Shown: piece by piece, positions 53,219 through 62,294 of the stretch | Numbering within the stretch: the first letter of the stretch is position 1 | How the letters are laid out: every line of letters starts with the position of its first letter | Assembly: GCF_019075875.1 (NCBI RefSeq) | Contig: NZ_JAHOOZ010000001.1 | Location: 3,596,001-3,660,000, forward strand | DNA length: 64,000 nt | Direction of reading: 5' to 3' | From: Novosphingobium sp. G106 | GTDB taxonomy: Bacteria > Pseudomonadota > Alphaproteobacteria > Sphingomonadales > Sphingomonadaceae | Made by a program: the position numbers and the translations under genes | Notes under the pieces: model-generated | Databases searched by the model: none | Seen by the model: the letters and a program-made list of their open reading frames with translations, nothing else | What the model was told of the DNA's origin: nothing

Positions 53219-53620
53219 TCACGCCGCTTCGAACAAGGGGAGGAAGATGTCCCCGTGCTGCTCGAAGAACACCTTCACCGGCATGCCGACATGCACATCC
53301 TCGATCGGCGTGCGCGGCATGTTGGTCATCAGGCGGAGGTCGTGACGCTCGGCGAGTTCGATCACGGCGACGACATAGGGCACGGGCACATCGGGCAGCC
53401 AGGGCTGGTGGTTGACCGTGAACCCCGCCACTGTGCCGAGGCCAGACACGGGCTGCGGCGCGATCTCGGCCGAACCGCAAAGGGGGCAGCGCGCGGCATA
53501 GGGATGAATCCAGTGCTGATTGGCGCAGCGCAGGATGTGCAGATGCCCGTCGGCACCCCCGCACCAGAAATGCTGGTTCACCGCGGTGATGACCGGAAAT
53601 GCCCGTTGCAGCTGCGCCAT
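53219..53620 (-). CDS. DUF35 zinc-ribbon/OB-fold partner protein
   Basis: The 133-residue protein has an N-terminal zinc ribbon, RCANQHWIHPYAARCPLCGS, and an OB-fold (GLGTVAGFTVNHQPW, PYVVAVIELAE, VHVGMPVKVFFE). The first ligand pair is Cys-x3-His rather than Cys-x2-Cys, so zinc binding may be altered. Proteins of this type form complexes with thiolase-like aldolases, as with ChsH2 and Ltp2. It is directly upstream of such a gene. It is divergent from the OYE gene. Confidence 0.85.
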   Translation of the reverse strand: MAQLQRAFPVITAVNQHFWCGGADGHLHILRCANQHWIHPYAARCPLCGSAEIAPQPVSGLGTVAGFTVNHQPWLPDVPVPYVVAVIELAERHDLRLMTNMPRTPIEDVHVGMPVKVFFEQHGDIFLPLFEAA

Positions 53621-53728
53621 CGCTATCCTCTCCCGGTGCTCTTGTATTCCGGCGGATTCTCGCCAGTTGAGCAGTCGCCGGCATGTTCACTCCGATATCT
53701 TCGGCTGGCAAGCTTGGATGGAGACTTC

Positions 53729-54841
53729 GTGAGCAAACCGCGCCTGTTCGAGCCGCTGACTGTCGGCGGCAATACCCTCGCCAACCGCATCATCATCGCC
53801 CCCATGTGCCAATATTCGGCGGAGGGCGGCTGCATGACCGATTGGCACACGATCCACCTCGGCCACCTCGCGCTATCGGGCGCGGCGCTGCTGACGATCG
53901 AGGCGACCGCGGTCACCCCCGAAGGCCGCATTTCCTACGCCGACGTCGGCCTCTGGGACGATCGCACCGAGGCGGCGATGGCCGAGGTGCTGGCAAGCGT
54001 GCGGCGCCATTCGGACATGCCGATCGCAATCCAGCTCGCCCATGCCGGGCGCAAGGCCTCGACCGACCTGCCCTGGCAAGGCGGGAAGCAGTTGCCACCC
54101 GATCATGCCAACGGCTGGCAGACCCTTGCCCCCTCGGCGCGGGCCTTTGCTCAGGGCGAGAACCCGCCGCTCGCGCTCGACCGGGCCGCGATGGACGCCG
54201 TGCGCGATGCCTTCGCCACGGCGGCGGTGCGCGCCGCGCGGCTGGATCTCGCCGCGGTGCAGATCCACATGGCGCACGGCTATCTGCTGCATCAGTTCCT
54301 CTCGCCCCTGTCGAACCACCGTGACGACGAATATGGCGGCAGTCTCGAAAACCGCATGCGCTTCCCACTGGAAGTGTTCGACGCGGTGCGGGCGGCCTTT
54401 CCGGCCGACAAGCCGGTTACCGTGCGCGTCTCGGGCACCGACTGGGTCGAAGCCGGCTGGGACGAGGGACAGACGGTGACGCTGGCCAGGGCGCTCGAAG
54501 CGCGCGGCTGCTCGGCGATCCACGTCTCGAGCGGCGGGCTCGATCCGCGCCAGCATATTCCGGTGGGGCCGAGCTATCAGGTGCCGCTGGCGCGCGCGGT
54601 CAAGCAGGCGGTGGCGATGCCCGTGATCGCCGTGGGCCTGATCACCGATTTCGAGCAGGCCGAAGCGATCGTCGGCACCGGCGACGCCGATGCCATCGCA
54701 CTGGCGCGCGGCATCCTCTACGATCCGCGCTGGCCCTGGCACGCCGCCGCCCATCTGGGCGCGCGGGTCGAGGCGCCGCCGCAATACCTGCGTTCGCAAC
54801 CGCGTCAGCACCGGCACCTGTTCGATGTGGAGCACGACTGA
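53729..54841 (+). CDS. Old-yellow-enzyme family NADH:flavin oxidoreductase (YqjM/XenA-like)
   Basis: The 370-residue FMN barrel protein begins at GTG 53729 behind GGAG. YqjM-group marks are PMCQYSAEGG (the redox-tuning Cys), IQLAHAGRKAS, IHMAHGYLLHQFLSPLSNHR and DEYGGSLENRMRF. It reduces activated C=C bonds using NAD(P)H and could act on an enone of a polycyclic substrate. It is divergent from the aldolase-like pair, sharing a 108-base control region. Confidence 0.9.
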   Translation: MSKPRLFEPLTVGGNTLANRIIIAPMCQYSAEGGCMTDWHTIHLGHLALSGAALLTIEATAVTPEGRISYADVGLWDDRTEAAMAEVLASVRRHSDMPIAIQLAHAGRKASTDLPWQGGKQLPPDHANGWQTLAPSARAFAQGENPPLALDRAAMDAVRDAFATAAVRAARLDLAAVQIHMAHGYLLHQFLSPLSNHRDDEYGGSLENRMRFPLEVFDAVRAAFPADKPVTVRVSGTDWVEAGWDEGQTVTLARALEARGCSAIHVSSGGLDPRQHIPVGPSYQVPLARAVKQAVAMPVIAVGLITDFEQAEAIVGTGDADAIALARGILYDPRWPWHAAAHLGARVEAPPQYLRSQPRQHRHLFDVEHD

Positions 54842-54916
54842 CGATTGCGCTGCATCCGCGCGGACCCTATATGCGCCCCGCGCGGGCATGGTGCCTGCAG
54901 GCTGCAGGAGGATGGA

Positions 54917-54937
54917 ATGGACCGGAAGACGCGCTGA
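54917..54937 (+). CDS. Possible six-codon leader peptide upstream of the ABC-F gene
   Basis: ATG GAC CGG AAG ACG CGC TGA (MDRKTR) lies five bases after a perfect AGGAGG, while the ABC-F gene itself, 36 bases further on, has no good ribosome site. Leader peptides of this size control several antibiotic-induced ABC-F genes by ribosome stalling. A 13-codon frame from ATG 54912 overlaps it. Support is from position and the ribosome site only. Confidence 0.3.
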   Translation: MDRKTR

Positions 54938-54973
54938 ACCAGCCCGTCCCTGATTTTGCTTTCCAGTGTTTCC

Positions 54974-56551
54974 ATGCCTCGTTTCCTGAACCTCGATTCC
55001 GTCTCGGCGGCCACGCCGTCGGGCCGCCTGCTGTTTTCCGGCCTCTCGCTGAGCTTCGGCGACGAGCGGACCGGGCTCGTCGGCCGCAACGGCTCGGGCA
55101 AGTCGACCTTGTTGCGCATGATCGAGGGCAAGGTCGCCCCGAGCGCGGGCACAGTCACCCGGACCGGCACCATCGGCATGCTGCGTCAGGCTCTGCTCGC
55201 GGGCGATGCCACGGCGGCCGATGCGCTGGGCGTCGCCGAGGCACTTGCCCGTATGGATCGCATCGAAGCAGGCCAGGGCAGCGACGACGACTTCGCCGAG
55301 GCCGACTGGACCCTGCTTGCGCGCATCACGGAGGCACTGGACAGCGCGGGGCTTCCACCCATCGCACTCGACCGCCCGCTCGCCAGCTTCAGCGGCGGTG
55401 AGCGGACGCGGATCGGCATTGCCCGCCTGCTGATCGACCCACCCGACCTGCTACTGCTCGACGAACCAACCAACAACCTCGACGCCGAAGGCCGCGCGGC
55501 GATCGCGGAACTGCTCGCAGGCTGGCGCGGCGCGGCGATTGTCGCCAGCCACGACCGCGAACTGCTGGAGGGCATGGACCGGATCGTTTCACTCGCGCCC
55601 ACCGGCATCACCGTCCACGGCGGCGGCTGGTCGTCATGGGTTGCCGCCCGCGACGCTGCGCGCGAGGCTGCCGAGACCGAGCTCGACCGCGCCGGCCGCG
55701 ACGCCCGGACCCAGACGCGCGAGGCCCAGGCGGCGCGCGAACGGCAGGCCCGGCGCGACAAGGCTGGCCGCACCTACGCCGCCAGCGGGTCGGCACCCAA
55801 GATCCTGCTCGGCCGCCAGAAGGAGCGTGCCGAGAATAGCGCGGGCCGCGGGGCCTCGCTGGCCGAGCGGCGCGGCGAGGAGAGCGCGGCGACACTCGTC
55901 GCGGCCCGTGCGCAGGTAGAGGTGGTCACACCTTTCACGATCGAGCTTCCCTCGTCGGGCCTGCCCGCCAATCGTGTGCTGGTCTCGTTCGACGACGTCT
56001 CGTGGGGGCCGGCGGACGAACCAATCATCCGCGATCTCTCGTTCACGATCACCGGGCCCGAGCGGATCGCCGTCATCGGGCGCAACGGAGCGGGCAAGAC
56101 GTCGCTCATGCGGCTGATAGGTGGCGCATTGGCTGCCAAGTCCGGCACCGTGAAATCGGTGCCCGAACGCGCAGCGCTGCTCGATCAGGAAGTCGCCTTG
56201 CTCGACCGGAATGCCAGTATTCTGCGAAATATGCGTCGGCTCAACCCGGCGCTGACCGACAACCAGGCCCGCGCCGCGCTTGCCCGTTTCGCCTTCCGCA
56301 ACGTCGACGCCGAAAAACCGGTTTCGGTGCTCAGCGGCGGCGAATCCCTGCGCGCTGGCCTCGCCTGTGTGCTGTCGGCATCACCGATGCCTCAACTGCT
56401 CCTGCTCGACGAACCGACCAATCACCTCGACATCGATTCGGTCGAAGTGATCGAAGCGGCGCTGCGCTCTTACGACGGCGCGATCCTGGCCGTGAGCCAC
56501 GATCCGGCCTTTCTCGAAGCCATCGGCGTGACCCGGACGATCGAGCTCTAG
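54974..56551 (+). CDS. ABC-F family ATPase (ribosome-associated)
   Basis: The 525-residue protein has two ATPase domains and no membrane segment. Domain 1: GLVGRNGSGKSTLLRM, FSGGERTRIGIARLL, LLLLDEPTNNLD. Domain 2: AVIGRNGAGKTSLMRL, LSGGESLRAGLACVL, LLLLDEPTNHLD. The linker is rich in Arg, Ala and Glu. ABC-F proteins bind the ribosomal E site and relieve stalling or antibiotic block. ATG 54974 is chosen; TTG 54956 is an alternative. It converges with the RND operon, overlapping by four bases. Confidence 0.9.
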   Translation: MPRFLNLDSVSAATPSGRLLFSGLSLSFGDERTGLVGRNGSGKSTLLRMIEGKVAPSAGTVTRTGTIGMLRQALLAGDATAADALGVAEALARMDRIEAGQGSDDDFAEADWTLLARITEALDSAGLPPIALDRPLASFSGGERTRIGIARLLIDPPDLLLLDEPTNNLDAEGRAAIAELLAGWRGAAIVASHDRELLEGMDRIVSLAPTGITVHGGGWSSWVAARDAAREAAETELDRAGRDARTQTREAQAARERQARRDKAGRTYAASGSAPKILLGRQKERAENSAGRGASLAERRGEESAATLVAARAQVEVVTPFTIELPSSGLPANRVLVSFDDVSWGPADEPIIRDLSFTITGPERIAVIGRNGAGKTSLMRLIGGALAAKSGTVKSVPERAALLDQEVALLDRNASILRNMRRLNPALTDNQARAALARFAFRNVDAEKPVSVLSGGESLRAGLACVLSASPMPQLLLLDEPTNHLDIDSVEVIEAALRSYDGAILAVSHDPAFLEAIGVTRTIEL

Positions 56552-57981
56552 TTCGGCTTGGCCTGCGCCACCACCGGCGGAAGGTCGGCCCAGCCGCCGC
56601 CCAGCGCCTTGAACAGGTCGACCCGCAGCGAGCCGAGCTGCTGGTCCGATGCGGCCAGCGCACTGCGCGCCGTGGTCAGCTCTCGCTGGGCATCGAGCTG
56701 GTCGATCAGGCCGATAGACCCCGCGCGAAACCGCTGATCCGCGAGCTTGTAGGCGGCATCGGCATGCTGCGCCGCCTCGCGCAGCCGCGCGTTCCGCTCA
56801 CCTTCGGCAGCGTAGTAGGACAACGCCTGCTCGACCTCCTTGAGCGCGGTCAGCACGGTGCCGTCGAAAGTCGCGAGCGAGGCCCGGGTCGTCGCCTCCG
56901 CCTGATCGATCCGCGTCCGCCCTGCCAGCATACTGGGGAAGGACCACGACAGCAGCGGACCCAGTGCGAAGGTGAACGAATCCGAGCCGCGGACCTGGTC
57001 GTTGCGGAAGAAATTGCCCGATCCGCCCAGCGAGATCTGCGGATAGAGTTCGGCCGTGGTGACGCCGATCCGCGCCGTGTCGGCGGCCAGCTTGCGCTCG
57101 GCCTCGCGCACGTCGGGCCGGCGCGCGAGCAGCGCCTGGCCGTCGCCCACCGGGATCACCTGCAGCACCTTGGGCGCGCGCCGGCACTGCTGCGCCTCCT
57201 GAGGCACTTCGGACGGCGTCGCTCCGAGCAGCGCCGCGAGTTCGAACAGCGAGGCGCGGCGGCGGCCTTCGAGCGAGGGCAGTTCGGCGCGGACGTTGGC
57301 CAGCGCCGTGGCGGACCGCTCGGTATCGAGCCTTGCCGCTGCGCCGGCGCGCTCGCGCTCCTGCAGCAAGGTCAGCTGGCGGCCGGCGATGTCGGCCGAC
57401 TGGCGCGCCACCTCGATGCTCTCGGCCAGAGCGCAGGCATCGACATAGGCGCGCGCAGTCTCCGCCGCGACGGTCAACGCGACGCGGTCGCGCGCGGCCT
57501 CGTCGGCCTGGGCATCAGCGCGGGTGGCTTCGACGGTCCGGCGCAGGCGGCCGAACAGGTCGATATCCCACTGGACGTCGATGCCGCCGTTATAGGACCA
57601 TTGCGAGGCCCCGCCGCCTTGCTGGAAATTGCCGTTCCCGCCGCCGCCTTGCGAATTGCCGTACTGGGCGCTGCCGGTGGTTTGGCCTTGCGGCAGCAGA
57701 TTGGCGCGCGCCTCACGCAGCACCGCCTGAGCCCGTTCCAGATTCGCGCGCGCGACGCGCAGGTCGGTATTGGCCGCGAGCGCGCGCTGGATCAGCGCAT
57801 CGAGCGCAGGATCGTCGTAGAGCCGCCACCACTTGTCGTCGGCGGCCGCCGTGCTGGTCCCCGGCACAACGGTCTGGAAGGCGCCGGCGGCGGGCGGCGG
57901 GCTGGTGGGCCGCTTGTAATCGGGCCCGACCGCGCAGGCAGAAGCCAGCAGCGAAACGAGCAGTACGGCGGCCTTACGCAT
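56548..57981 (-). CDS. RND efflux outer-membrane lipoprotein (NodT/OprM family)
   Basis: The 477-residue protein begins with a lipoprotein signal (LLVSLLASAC, Cys16) and CAVGPDYKRP, the standard start of OprM-type channels. WWRLYDDPALDALIQRALA and two long helical repeats, ending near GSIGLIDQLDAQRELTTARS, complete the trimeric duct. It overlaps the RND pump gene by eight bases and closes the efflux operon. Confidence 0.93.
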   Translation of the reverse strand: MRKAAVLLVSLLASACAVGPDYKRPTSPPPAAGAFQTVVPGTSTAAADDKWWRLYDDPALDALIQRALAANTDLRVARANLERAQAVLREARANLLPQGQTTGSAQYGNSQGGGGNGNFQQGGGASQWSYNGGIDVQWDIDLFGRLRRTVEATRADAQADEAARDRVALTVAAETARAYVDACALAESIEVARQSADIAGRQLTLLQERERAGAAARLDTERSATALANVRAELPSLEGRRRASLFELAALLGATPSEVPQEAQQCRRAPKVLQVIPVGDGQALLARRPDVREAERKLAADTARIGVTTAELYPQISLGGSGNFFRNDQVRGSDSFTFALGPLLSWSFPSMLAGRTRIDQAEATTRASLATFDGTVLTALKEVEQALSYYAAEGERNARLREAAQHADAAYKLADQRFRAGSIGLIDQLDAQRELTTARSALAASDQQLGSLRVDLFKALGGGWADLPPVVAQAKPN

Positions 57982-60900
57982 GGACCACCTCCGGTTCGTC
58001 GATGGTGACCTTCGACCGTTCGCTGTCGGCGGCGGCAGAGTGGTCGCGGGCGATGAAGCTGTAAACCGTCGGCAGCACGAACAGCGTGAACAGCGTGCCG
58101 ATCAGCATGCCCATGACCACGACGATGCCGATGGCGAAGCGGCTCGACGCGCCAGCGCCGGCAGCAAAGATCAGCGGGATCAGGCCCGCGACCATCGCCG
58201 CGGTGGTCATCAGCACGGGCCGCATGCGCACCGAGGCCGCCTTGCGGATCGCGTCGATCCGGCTCAGCCCTTCGTTGTGCTGCATCTCGTTGGCGAAGGA
58301 GACCATGAGGATACCGTGCTTCGAGATGAGCCCGATCAAGGTGACGAGGCCGATCTGGGTGTAAATGTTGAGCGTGGTGAAGCCGAGATAGAGCGGCACC
58401 AGCGCGCCGCAGACCGCCAGCGGCACGGTCACCAGGATGACCAGCGGATCGCGGAAGCTTTCGAACTGCGCGGCAAGCACGAGGAAGATGACGACCAGCG
58501 CGAAGCCGAACGACACGGTCAGCGCGTTGCCCTCATAGACATACTGCCGGCTGTCGGAGAGCCAGTCGACCTCGAAGCCTGCGGGCAGTTTCTGCGATTG
58601 CAGGAAGGCCACGGCCTGGCCCATCGTCGTGCCCGGCGCGAGGATGGCCGAGAGCGTCGCCGAATTCATCTGATTGTACTGCGGCAGCATGTTGGCCTGC
58701 GGTCGCATGTCGACTTTGACCACGGTCGAGAGCGGCACGAGCCCGCCCGACTGCGTCTTGACGTAGAAGCGGCCGAGGCTGTCGGGCGTCAGCCGGCGAT
58801 TCTGCGGCACCTGGGCGATGACGTCGTAGGAACGGTCGTAGTAGTTGAAGCGGTTGATGTAGTTCTCACCCACCAAGGTGGCCAGCGTGCCCGAGATCGC
58901 GTCCATCGTCACGCCCAGCTCGCCCGCCTTGGCGCGGTCGATCGTGATCCGCGCCTCGGGGCTGTCGAAAGCGAGGTCGCTGTCGACGAAGGCGAACAGG
59001 CCGCTGCCCCAGGCGGCGCCCTTGATCGCTTCCATCTGCTGGTAGATCTCGCTGAAATCGGCGGACGAGCGGATCACCATCTGCACGGGCAGACCGCCGC
59101 TGCCGGCGGGCAGCGAGGGCGGCTGGAAGGCCGCGGCGAAAACGCCGGTCAGGCCGCCGCCCTTCTGGTTGAGCTCGGCCTGGATCTGCGCGGCGCTGCG
59201 CTCGCGCTGGTCCCAGTCCTTGAGGATAATGCCGCCGAAGCCGGTGTTGCCCGGCCCCGAGCCGAACCATGAACTGCGGTATTCCTTCTGGTCGTGGAAA
59301 ATCTTGTCCATCTCGCTGGCATAGCGGACGGTATAGTCGACGCTGGCGTACTGTGGGCCCTTGAGCTGGGTGAAAATGACGCCCTGGTCCTCCTCGGGCG
59401 CGAGCTCGCGCTGCGCGCCGGTGAACAGTATGACGATGCCCGCCAGCACAGCCAGCCCCGCCAGCAACACCGCGCCGCGCATCGACAGCGCCTTGCCGAG
59501 CAGGTGCTCGTAGCGCCGCGTCACGCCCTCCATGTTCGCTTCGATCTTGCGCGACAGCTTGCCGCTGCTCACCGCATCGTTGAGCAGGTAGCTGCTCATC
59601 ATCGGCGACAAGGTCAGCGCGACCACGCCCGAGACGATGACCGCCCCCGCCAGGGTGAACGAGAACTCGCGGAACAGCGCGCCGGTCAGGCCGCCCATGA
59701 GGCCGATCGGCGCATAGACCGCCGCCAGCGTGATCGTCATGGCAATGACCGGGCCGACGATCTCGCGCGCGCCCACGAGCGCGGCCTTGATCGGCGACAG
59801 ACCTTCCTCGATGTGGCGGTGGATGTTCTCGACCACGACGATCGCATCGTCGACGACGAGGCCGATCGCGAGAACCATGGCGAGCAGGGTCAGCAGGTTG
59901 ATCGAAAAGCCGAAAGCCAGCATCAGGGCTGCGGTACCGACCAGCGAAAGCGGGATCGTGATGACCGGGATGATCACCGCGCGCAGCGAGCCGAGGAACA
60001 GGAAGATCACGATTACGACGATCACGATCGCCTCGACCAGCGTCGACTGCACTTCCTCGATCGAGGCATTGACGAAGTGGGCGACATCGAACTGGTTGAA
60101 CACCTTGGTGCCCGGCGGCGCGACGCGCTCGATGCCCGGCAGCAGCTTGTTGATCGCAGCAACGATCTCCAGCGGATTGCCGTCGGGCGTGGGTGAAATC
60201 GCCAGGAACACTGCGGGCTTGCCGCTGCTCATCGCGTTGCTGTCGTAGTTCTGGCCGCCGATCTCGACCGTGGCCACGTCGGCCAGCCGAACGATCGAGT
60301 TGCCCGTGGTCTTGATCACCATCGCGCGAAAATCGTCGACGCCGCGAAGGTCGGTCGAGGCGGTGATGTTGATTGCGGTACGCGCGCCCTTGAGCTGGCC
60401 GGGGGCAGACTGGACGTTATTGGCGCGCAGCGCCTCGGCCACTTCGCCCGCCGAGATGCCGCGCGCGGTCAGCTTGTCGGGATCGAGCCAGATGCGCATC
60501 GCCAGGATCTGCTGGCCGCCCATCTCGACCTTGCCGACACCGGGTACCGAAGTGAACAGCGGCTCGGCAACGCGGCTGGCGAAGTCGGTGAGCTGCGGGA
60601 TCGACAGCTTGGGGTTCTGGAAGGTGATGTACTGGACCGCGGCGACGCCGTCGGTGATCTTGTTGATCACCGGGTCGGTCGCGCCGGGCGGCAGGCGGTT
60701 CTTGACCTGCTGCACGCGCGCCAGGATCTCGGTCATCGAGCGGTCGGCATTGGCGTTGAGCACGAGCTTGGCCGTGACCGTGCTCATGCCCTGGCTTGAA
60801 GTCGAGGTCAGGTATTCGATGCCGTTCGCCGTCGCGATCGCCTGGCTGATCGGCGTGGTGACGAAACCCTGCATCACCTCCTGCGTCGCGCCCGGATAGG

Positions 60901-61048
60901 ACGTCGTGACGACGATCGACGCGCTTTCCATGTTCGGATATTCGCGCGTGTTCAGCATGAACAGTGAGGCGCCGCCGACCAGCAGGATCAGCAGGCTGAC
61001 GACGATCGCCAGGATCGGGCTGCGGATGAAGCGGTCGGTGAAATGCAT
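57974..61048 (-). CDS. RND efflux pump inner-membrane transporter (HAE1 type)
   Basis: The 1024-residue proton antiporter has helices of both repeats, the large periplasmic loops, and GLVVDDAIVVVENIHRHIEE with the Asp-Asp proton relay. FIRSPILAIVVSLLILLVGG opens the first helix. The C-terminal MGMLIGTLFTLFVLPTVYSF is typical. It belongs to the AcrB/MexF-like group that expels hydrophobic drugs and solvents. It follows the adaptor gene by four bases. Confidence 0.95.
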   Translation of the reverse strand: MHFTDRFIRSPILAIVVSLLILLVGGASLFMLNTREYPNMESASIVVTTSYPGATQEVMQGFVTTPISQAIATANGIEYLTSTSSQGMSTVTAKLVLNANADRSMTEILARVQQVKNRLPPGATDPVINKITDGVAAVQYITFQNPKLSIPQLTDFASRVAEPLFTSVPGVGKVEMGGQQILAMRIWLDPDKLTARGISAGEVAEALRANNVQSAPGQLKGARTAINITASTDLRGVDDFRAMVIKTTGNSIVRLADVATVEIGGQNYDSNAMSSGKPAVFLAISPTPDGNPLEIVAAINKLLPGIERVAPPGTKVFNQFDVAHFVNASIEEVQSTLVEAIVIVVIVIFLFLGSLRAVIIPVITIPLSLVGTAALMLAFGFSINLLTLLAMVLAIGLVVDDAIVVVENIHRHIEEGLSPIKAALVGAREIVGPVIAMTITLAAVYAPIGLMGGLTGALFREFSFTLAGAVIVSGVVALTLSPMMSSYLLNDAVSSGKLSRKIEANMEGVTRRYEHLLGKALSMRGAVLLAGLAVLAGIVILFTGAQRELAPEEDQGVIFTQLKGPQYASVDYTVRYASEMDKIFHDQKEYRSSWFGSGPGNTGFGGIILKDWDQRERSAAQIQAELNQKGGGLTGVFAAAFQPPSLPAGSGGLPVQMVIRSSADFSEIYQQMEAIKGAAWGSGLFAFVDSDLAFDSPEARITIDRAKAGELGVTMDAISGTLATLVGENYINRFNYYDRSYDVIAQVPQNRRLTPDSLGRFYVKTQSGGLVPLSTVVKVDMRPQANMLPQYNQMNSATLSAILAPGTTMGQAVAFLQSQKLPAGFEVDWLSDSRQYVYEGNALTVSFGFALVVIFLVLAAQFESFRDPLVILVTVPLAVCGALVPLYLGFTTLNIYTQIGLVTLIGLISKHGILMVSFANEMQHNEGLSRIDAIRKAASVRMRPVLMTTAAMVAGLIPLIFAAGAGASSRFAIGIVVVMGMLIGTLFTLFVLPTVYSFIARDHSAAADSERSKVTIDEPEVVHA

Positions 61049-61052
61049 GGGC

Positions 61053-62189
61053 TCAGCCCCCGCTGGCGGGGATCAGCCGCGAGACGCGCAGGTTTGCGCC
61101 CGGCTGGACGCGGAGCTGGCCTTCGGTGACGACGACGTCGCCGGCCTTGATGCCGCTGGTGACGACAACGGAGTCGCCGAAACGGCGCCCGGTCTTGACC
61201 GCGACCGGCTCGGCCTTGCCCTCGCTGCGGGCCTTGGTGCCCCGAATCGCCATGATGCTTTCGCCTTGGGCCGAAGTCATGATCGCGGTGACGGGCACGA
61301 CCAGCGTTCCCTCGATCGGTGCAAGAGTCAACGCCGCGGTGATGTACATGCCGGGGCGCAGCGCCTTGTCGGGATTGGCCAGGGTGGCCTGGACCCAGAT
61401 GTTGCGGCTCTTGTCGTCGACGCGCGGCTCGACCGTGGTGACGCGCGCGGTGAAGGTGCGGCCCGGCCAGGCATCGGACGTGACACGCACTTCGCTGCCG
61501 GGCTGGAGCTTGGACAGTTCCTGCTGCGGCACGGTGAAATCGACGAACAGCTGGTCGAGCGCGGTCAGCGAAGCGATCTGATCGCCGGGATTGAGATATT
61601 GCCCGAGGTTGACCTGGCGCACGCCGATCTGCCCGGCGAAAGGCGCGGCGACGCGCTTCTGCACGAGCCGCGCATCGAGCTGGCGCACCGCGGCGATCGC
61701 CTGGTCGTATTCGGCCTGGCGCTGCTGCAGCGTCTCGCGCGATTCCGCGCCGCTCGGCGCAAGCTGGCGCGAGCGGGCCAGCTGCAGGCGGGCGAATTCA
61801 GCCTTGGCGGCGGCGGCCTGGCGGTCGGCGCGCTCGGGTCCGTCGTACAGCTGGACCAAGGTCGCACCGGCGCCGACGTACTGGCCGCCGGTGAAGCCCA
61901 GCGAGGAGACCCGCCCAGCCACTTCGGGGGCCAGCATGACCTCGCGCACGGCGCGCAGCGAGCCGACGGCTTCGAGCGCCGAGGGAACGCGAGTCGGGCC
62001 GACGACCGTGGCGACGACCGAAGTCGGCGGCGGTGCGGATTGCGGCGGCGGGGCCGTGCGCCACGCGCGCCAGAGGAACAGAAGTACGAAGATCGCCACG
62101 ACGGCAACGACCACGATGATCGCCGGCCGCAGGTTTCGGCGCTGCGCGCCTTCGTCGTGCTCCGCTACCGCTACCTCATCGCCCGACAT
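61053..62189 (-). CDS. RND efflux periplasmic adaptor (membrane fusion protein)
   Basis: The 378-residue protein has one N-terminal membrane anchor (IIVVVAVVAIFVLLFLWRAW), the lipoyl half-motifs EVAGRVSSLGFTGGQYVGAG and KRVAAPFAGQIGVRQVNLGQ around an alpha-hairpin, and the beta-barrel and membrane-proximal parts. It joins the RND pump to the outer-membrane duct. It is first in the operon, 23 bases from the palindrome at 62213, so repression by the divergent TetR protein is likely. Confidence 0.93.
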   Translation of the reverse strand: MSGDEVAVAEHDEGAQRRNLRPAIIVVVAVVAIFVLLFLWRAWRTAPPPQSAPPPTSVVATVVGPTRVPSALEAVGSLRAVREVMLAPEVAGRVSSLGFTGGQYVGAGATLVQLYDGPERADRQAAAAKAEFARLQLARSRQLAPSGAESRETLQQRQAEYDQAIAAVRQLDARLVQKRVAAPFAGQIGVRQVNLGQYLNPGDQIASLTALDQLFVDFTVPQQELSKLQPGSEVRVTSDAWPGRTFTARVTTVEPRVDDKSRNIWVQATLANPDKALRPGMYITAALTLAPIEGTLVVPVTAIMTSAQGESIMAIRGTKARSEGKAEPVAVKTGRRFGDSVVVTSGIKAGDVVVTEGQLRVQPGANLRVSRLIPASGG

Positions 62190-62212
62190 GGCCGGATTGC
62201 CCCTGCATGCAT

Positions 62213-62233
62213 TAATCGACTGCCGGTCGATTA
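62213..62233. promoter_or_regulatory. Operator palindrome between RND operon and TetR gene
   Basis: TAATCGAC-TGCCG-GTCGATTA has perfect eight-base arms. It sits in the 105-base divergent gap next to the adaptor start, the usual place for a TetR site that controls both directions. Confidence 0.65.
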
Positions 62234-62294
62234 TTGATGTTGCAGTGCAAGGTCAAATGCAATTTGTTCGCACAGCGGAGGCAAAAAGCGTATT

